A stretch of 18,665 nucleotides of DNA from Clostridium sp. UBA4746 (GTDB taxonomy: Bacteria > Bacillota > Clostridia > Clostridiales > Clostridiaceae). The position numbers and the translations under genes are program-made. The DNA lies in assembly GCA_002403785.1 (NCBI GenBank), contig DHIM01000156.1:25423-44087 (forward strand), in the 5' to 3' direction. The notes beneath the pieces are model-generated. The model saw only the letters and a list, made by a program, of their open reading frames with translations, was not told the origin of the DNA and did not search any database. Of this stretch, positions 15,553 through 18,665 are shown piece by piece (positions within the stretch are counted from its first letter, which is position 1; every line of letters starts with the position of its first letter).

Positions 15553-17025
15553 ATGGGTGAATTAAAAACGAATGAATTAAAAACAGGTGAATTGAAAAGG
15601 GGATTAAAGCCTCGTCATCTTAACATGATCGCTATTGGCGGAGCCATAGGGACAGGACTATTTTTGGCTTCAGGCGGAACAGTAAGTCAAGCAGGTCCTG
15701 GAGGGGCATTAGTTGCATACACAGTTATAGGAGTAATGGTATATTTCTTAATGACAAGTTTAGGTGAAATGGCTACATTCATGCCGGTTACTGGTTCATT
15801 TGAAACATATGCATCAAGATTTGTTGATCCAGCATTTGGTTTTGCGTTAGGTTGGAACTATTGGTACAACTGGGCAATTACTGTCGCAGTTGAAATGGTT
15901 GCAGGTGGTTTGATTATGAAATATTGGTTTCCAGATGTACCGGCAATTGTTTGGAGTGTTTCTTTCCTAGTATTATTAATCGGGTTAAATATGCTTTCTG
16001 CTAAGGCTTATGGAGAGTCAGAGTTTTGGTTTGCAAGTATTAAAGTTGTAGCGGTTATAGTGTTCTTGGTAGTGGGCGTTGCAATGATTTTTGGAATAAT
16101 TGGTAATCATCACATTGGACTTTCAAATTTTACGTTTTTAGATCCTAAAAGTGGTGATAAAGGACCATTTCCATATGGTTTTAAAGGAATATTAATGGTT
16201 TTCTTAATTGCTGGGTTCTCTTTTCAGGGAACAGAATTAGTTGGTATTGCTGCTGGAGAAAGTGAAGATCCAGAGAAAAATGTACCTAAAGCAATTAAAA
16301 CTGTATTTTGGAGAATTATTATATTTTATATAGGGGCAATATTTATTATCAGTGCATTGATACCGTTTACCCAAGCTGGAGTTTCGACGAGCTCTTTTAC
16401 CACTATTTTTGAAAGGGCAGGTATTGCAGGAGCTGCAAGTCTTATGAATGCTGTAGTTTTAACATCAGTTCTTTCCTGCGGTAACTCCGGAATGTACGCG
16501 GCTAGCCGTATGTTGTACGCGATGTCAAAAGAAGGAAGAGCACCAAGGGTTCTTTCTAAAGTAAATTCTCGTGGGGTGCCTGTAAATGCATTATTACTTA
16601 CTACATTAGTAGCATCCGCTTCTTTTTTAATAGGTATATATGCACAAGAAACAGTTTATATGTGGTTAGTTGCAGCTTCAGGTTTAGCTGGATTTATAGC
16701 ATGGGTGGGAATTGCAATATGTCACTATCGTTTTCGTAAAGCATTTATAGCACAAGGAAAAGATATGAACCAATTAAAATTCAAGGCAAAATTTTTTCCA
16801 TTTGGACCTATACTTGCACTAGTATTATGTGTAATTGTTATATTAGGACAGGGAGTAACTTATTTTACAGCGGATCAAATTGATTGGAAAAATATTATTG
16901 CTTCTTATATTGGATTACCCTTATTTTTAGCTTTATGGGTAGGATATAAGGTAAAGTATAAAACTAAGGTTGTGAATTTAAAAGAAGCTAGTTTTAGTAC
17001 GGAACATATTCATCACGAAAAATAA
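15553..17025 (+). CDS. lysP: lysine-specific permease (LysP, AAT family)
   Basis: A proton-coupled lysine importer with about 12 membrane helices (490 aa; E. coli LysP has 489). I start it at the ATG at 15553, about eight bases after a strong GAGGGGGGG. The core is very LysP-like: RHLNMIAIGGAIGTGLFLASG in helix 1, GFSFQGTELVGIAAGESEDP in the middle, VLSCGNSGMYAASRMLYA, then GFIAWVGIAICHYRFRKAF and DWKNIIASYIGLPLF near the end. The N-terminus is odd: three tandem copies of a five-residue unit (ELKTN, ELKTG, ELKRG) precede the conserved RGLKPRHL. It follows the lysine enzymes on the same strand and ends at a strong terminator, so it is either the tail of that operon or its own unit. It supplies the substrate and, by raising internal lysine, could feed back on the riboswitch. 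Confidence 0.92.
   Translation: MGELKTNELKTGELKRGLKPRHLNMIAIGGAIGTGLFLASGGTVSQAGPGGALVAYTVIGVMVYFLMTSLGEMATFMPVTGSFETYASRFVDPAFGFALGWNYWYNWAITVAVEMVAGGLIMKYWFPDVPAIVWSVSFLVLLIGLNMLSAKAYGESEFWFASIKVVAVIVFLVVGVAMIFGIIGNHHIGLSNFTFLDPKSGDKGPFPYGFKGILMVFLIAGFSFQGTELVGIAAGESEDPEKNVPKAIKTVFWRIIIFYIGAIFIISALIPFTQAGVSTSSFTTIFERAGIAGAASLMNAVVLTSVLSCGNSGMYAASRMLYAMSKEGRAPRVLSKVNSRGVPVNALLLTTLVASASFLIGIYAQETVYMWLVAASGLAGFIAWVGIAICHYRFRKAFIAQGKDMNQLKFKAKFFPFGPILALVLCVIVILGQGVTYFTADQIDWKNIIASYIGLPLFLALWVGYKVKYKTKVVNLKEASFSTEHIHHEK
15559..15603 (+). repeat. three 15-bp tandem repeats at the 5' end of lysP
   Basis: The units GAATTAAAAACGAAT, GAATTAAAAACAGGT and GAATTGAAAAGGGGA follow directly after ATG GGT. 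They encode ELKTN-ELKTG-ELKRG. The repeat length is a multiple of three, so copy-number change by slippage would keep the frame and alter only the cytoplasmic N-terminus of LysP. Confidence 0.75.
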
Positions 17026-17104
17026 TTTATAAAAAGCCGTAAGGAAAATTAAAATGTGAACTATGCCCAATTAAGTAGATGTTTTCTGAAAAGCAAGTTA
17101 GTGG

Positions 17105-17143
17105 AAAGCCACATTCCTATTGAATATAGGAGTGTGGCTTTTT
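17105..17143 (+). terminator. intrinsic terminator after lysP
   Basis: A 16-bp stem (17105-17120 with 17126-17141, one G-U) with the five-base loop TGAAT is followed by a T-run (17139-17143). It lies 80 bases beyond the lysP stop. The stem is strong and carries AAA at its base on the other strand, so it may work in both directions. It separates the lysine operon from the decayed region to its right. Confidence 0.9.
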
Positions 17144-17211
17144 AATACCAGGATAACCCCGTGGAGGTAAAGATAGAAATTATGTGAAACTATCCTATAG
17201 CCGTATGGAAC

Positions 17212-17237
17212 ATTACATAATATTATGTAATATTATG
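17212..17237 (+). promoter_or_regulatory. AT-rich palindrome with tandem half repeat upstream of the broken regulator
   Basis: A perfect 20-bp palindrome with half-site ATTACATAAT occupies 17212-17231. The unit TAATATTATG occurs twice in tandem (17218-17227 and 17228-17237), so the palindrome can pair in more than one register. It lies about 100 bases before the activator remnant, where an operator would be expected. No binding protein can be named. Confidence 0.45.
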
Positions 17238-17280
17238 TGATGTTTTAAGCATCTACAATACAAAAATAAGGAGTGTTATA

Positions 17281-17310
17281 ATGATAGTAAATACAATTAA
17301 GATGTATTAA
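17281..17310 (+). CDS. nine-codon ORF with strong RBS (leader peptide or truncated gene start)
   Basis: AAGGAG (17268-17273) stands seven bases before ATG at 17281, which opens MIVNTIKMY and then stops at TAA. The RBS and spacing are better than those of the activator remnant that starts 20 bases later at 17331. It could be a translated leader, or the surviving start of a gene deleted together with its neighbours. No residue bias suggests amino acid attenuation. I cannot tell which is right. Confidence 0.3.
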   Translation: MIVNTIKMY

Positions 17311-17330
17311 ATTGAAACGGAGTGGAGATT

Positions 17331-18022
17331 ATGGAAATAACTAATTGGGTAAAAGTAATTCTAGATTCTTTACATGATGGTGTTCTCATAGCAGATTCCA
17401 ATGGTATAGTTAAATATATTAATCCTGCTTACACAAGAATAACAATGGTAAGTAGTGAAGATATAGTTGAAAAGGCTTTATGGCAAGTAAGGCCAGGCTC
17501 TAGGCTTACGACTGTAATAAAAAGTGGAAATGAATTATTAAGAGTACCAAGAAAAGTTGCGGATGTTGAATATATAGTGAATATGGTTCCAATTATAGAA
17601 AACAGCCAACCAATCGGTGGTATATCCATATTAAATGAAATTACAGAGATTTATAAACTTGTAGAACAATTGAATAAATCAAAAGTAATGATTAAAAATT
17701 TAGAAAAACAAGTAAAAGGTATGGTAAAAACAAAATATTGTTTTGATGATATAGTAATATCTATATTATAGGATTGTTGTGTTTCCATTAAACATACTCG
17801 CACTACGAGACAGACGTGATGATATAAAGCCACTTATAGCACATTTTATAAATAAAATAGCATCTAGTATAAAAAGAAACATTGAAATTTCTGAGGACGC
17901 AGTTAATATTCTTTATAACTATATTGGCCAGGGAACATAAGGGAACTTAAGAATGCCATTGAGTTTGCTGGGAATATGGCAGATGAATATGTTATAAAAC
18001 CAGAACACCTTCCTAAGAATTT
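17331..18022 (+). pseudogene. remnant of a PAS-containing sigma-54-dependent transcription activator
   Basis: The 5' part (17331-17771) encodes a PAS domain (LDSLHDGVLIADSNGIVKYINPA in pieces) and a linker helix (LVEQLNKSKVMIKNLEKQVKG) ending YCFDDIV, where the AAA+ domain should begin. Instead VISIL and a stop follow. From 17777 the sequence resumes with VFPLNILALRDRRDDIKPLI, the late AAA+ region, so about 200 codons with Walker A, Walker B and the sigma-54 contact loop (GAFTGA) are gone. A one-base loss near 17923 breaks the frame between YNY and WPGNIRELKNAIEF. Reading the shifted frame continues to EHLPKNLK, where the gene ends abruptly in an AtoA fragment, and the DNA-binding helix-turn-helix is missing. 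Such activators often control amino acid fermentation genes in Clostridia. This one cannot work. A truncated PAS protein of 147 aa might still be made from 17331. Confidence 0.88.
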
Positions 18023-18424
18023 AAAGATGGTGATGTTGTAAATCTTGGAATAGGAATGCCAACGATGGTTGCAAATTATATACCAAATAATATTGATGTT
18101 ATGCTTCAATCAGAAAATGGAATTTTAGGACTTGGTCCAAATGCAACAACTGGAGAAAAGAATAAAGATATTCTTGATGCAGGAGGGAAACATGTAACGG
18201 TAGTAAAAGGAGCTTCTTTTTTTGATAGTACTTACTCATTTGCTCTTATTCGAGGTGGGCACGTTGATATTACTGTAATAGGTGCTTTGGAGGTTGATGA
18301 AAAAGGAAATCTTGCTAATTGGATGGTTCCAGGTAAAAAAGTTACTGGAATGGGAGGCGCAATGGATCTAGTTGTAGGTGCAAAGCTAAAAGTATCACCC
18401 AATTTAAAAGTCATAGAGGTATAG
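18023..18424 (+). pseudogene. atoA: fragment of CoA-transferase subunit B (AtoA/ScoB-like), both ends missing
   Basis: Translation from 18023 gives KDGDVVNLGIGMPTMVANYI, then the active-site region SENGILGLGP (its glutamate carries CoA in the family), FALIRGGHVDITVIGALEVD and WMVPGKKVTGMGGAMDLVVGAK. The first about 20 residues with start and RBS are missing: the reading frame meets a TAA at 18014 and the DNA there belongs to the activator tail. The C-terminus is replaced by LKVSPNLKVIEV and a stop, roughly 70-80 residues early. An ATG at 18056 could start a 122-aa product but has no RBS. The partner subunit remnant lies 11 kb away after kce, so neither half of the enzyme survives in this window. 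Confidence 0.88.
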
Positions 18425-18665
18425 AAGACAGTAGAAATAATATATATTACTATACGATGAAGTAGTAAGGCCAAAAATGGTTTTATTACCTTTTTGTATG
18501 TTTCCCTTATTTTTGAAGGTTTAAAATAAAGGACTACGCTCACGGCGGGTAATAAATTTGAATACAACATATGTGCACGGTTATGCCAATCATTGTAAGT
18601 ATGAAGATAAGATTTATATACAAATTAAAGGGGGGTTGTATAATATAATTTATAATAAAAATTTT
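18425..18665. other. non-coding right end, no gene recognised
   Basis: These 241 bases hold no recognisable gene, RNA or strong terminator. A short weak hairpin near AAGGCCAAAAATGGTTTT with two G-T pairs could be a degraded terminator. Near the end AAAGGGGGG is followed immediately by TTG and an open AT-rich frame running off the window; the spacing is too short to call a start. Confidence 0.5.

Noticed and set aside
18629..18665. Start of a new gene at the right edge (GGGGGG followed by TTG).
   Set aside because: The RBS-like run directly touches the TTG, so spacing is wrong, and too few codons are visible to judge.

Overview
The window looks like chromosome from a low-GC, anaerobic, amino-acid-fermenting Firmicute (Clostridia). 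It is strongly AT-rich, has AGGAGG-type ribosome binding sites, intrinsic terminators and short-spaced operons, and carries an almost complete lysine fermentation locus of the type known from Clostridium, Acetoanaerobium (C. sticklandii) and Fusobacterium. The species cannot be named from sequence alone.

Layout. Positions 1-1286 (minus) hold an AtoE-type short-chain fatty acid transporter that runs off the left edge. Positions 1530-4159 (minus) hold a two-gene unit, an AAT-family amino acid permease overlapping an M20 metallopeptidase, closed by a strong terminator. Divergent from it is a YtcJ-type amidohydrolase (4396-5994). From 6107 to 17025, all on the plus strand, comes the lysine locus: kce, a dead atoD remnant, a lysine riboswitch with its own terminator, kal, kdd, kamA, kamB, kamC, kamD, kamE and a LysP-type permease that ends in a strong terminator. 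From 17212 to 18424 the DNA is decayed: an AT-rich palindrome, a nine-codon ORF with a good RBS, a sigma-54 activator that lost its AAA+ core and has a frameshift, and an AtoA fragment joined directly to the activator's tail.

How the genes fit. LysP imports lysine. KamA makes L-beta-lysine and KamDE makes 3,5-diaminohexanoate. Kdd oxidises that to 3-keto-5-aminohexanoate. Kce with acetyl-CoA yields acetoacetate and 3-aminobutyryl-CoA, and Kal releases ammonia to give crotonyl-CoA. KamB (P-loop) and KamC (MutS-like) are the usual poorly understood partners of KamDE. AtoE may move the butyrate or acetoacetate end products. The step that passes CoA from butyryl-CoA to acetoacetate is normally done by an AtoD/AtoA-type enzyme, and both of its subunit genes are broken here, so it must be encoded elsewhere if the pathway runs.

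The most interesting element is the riboswitch at 7324-7579. The aptamer matches the lysine (L-box) class. Downstream, four consecutive helices share strands (P1, anti-antiterminator, antiterminator, terminator), and their logic predicts that lysine turns transcription ON. That suits a catabolic operon and is opposite to the usual OFF lysine switch. The same locus has lost its protein activator, so RNA control may have replaced sigma-54 control. This last point is inference.
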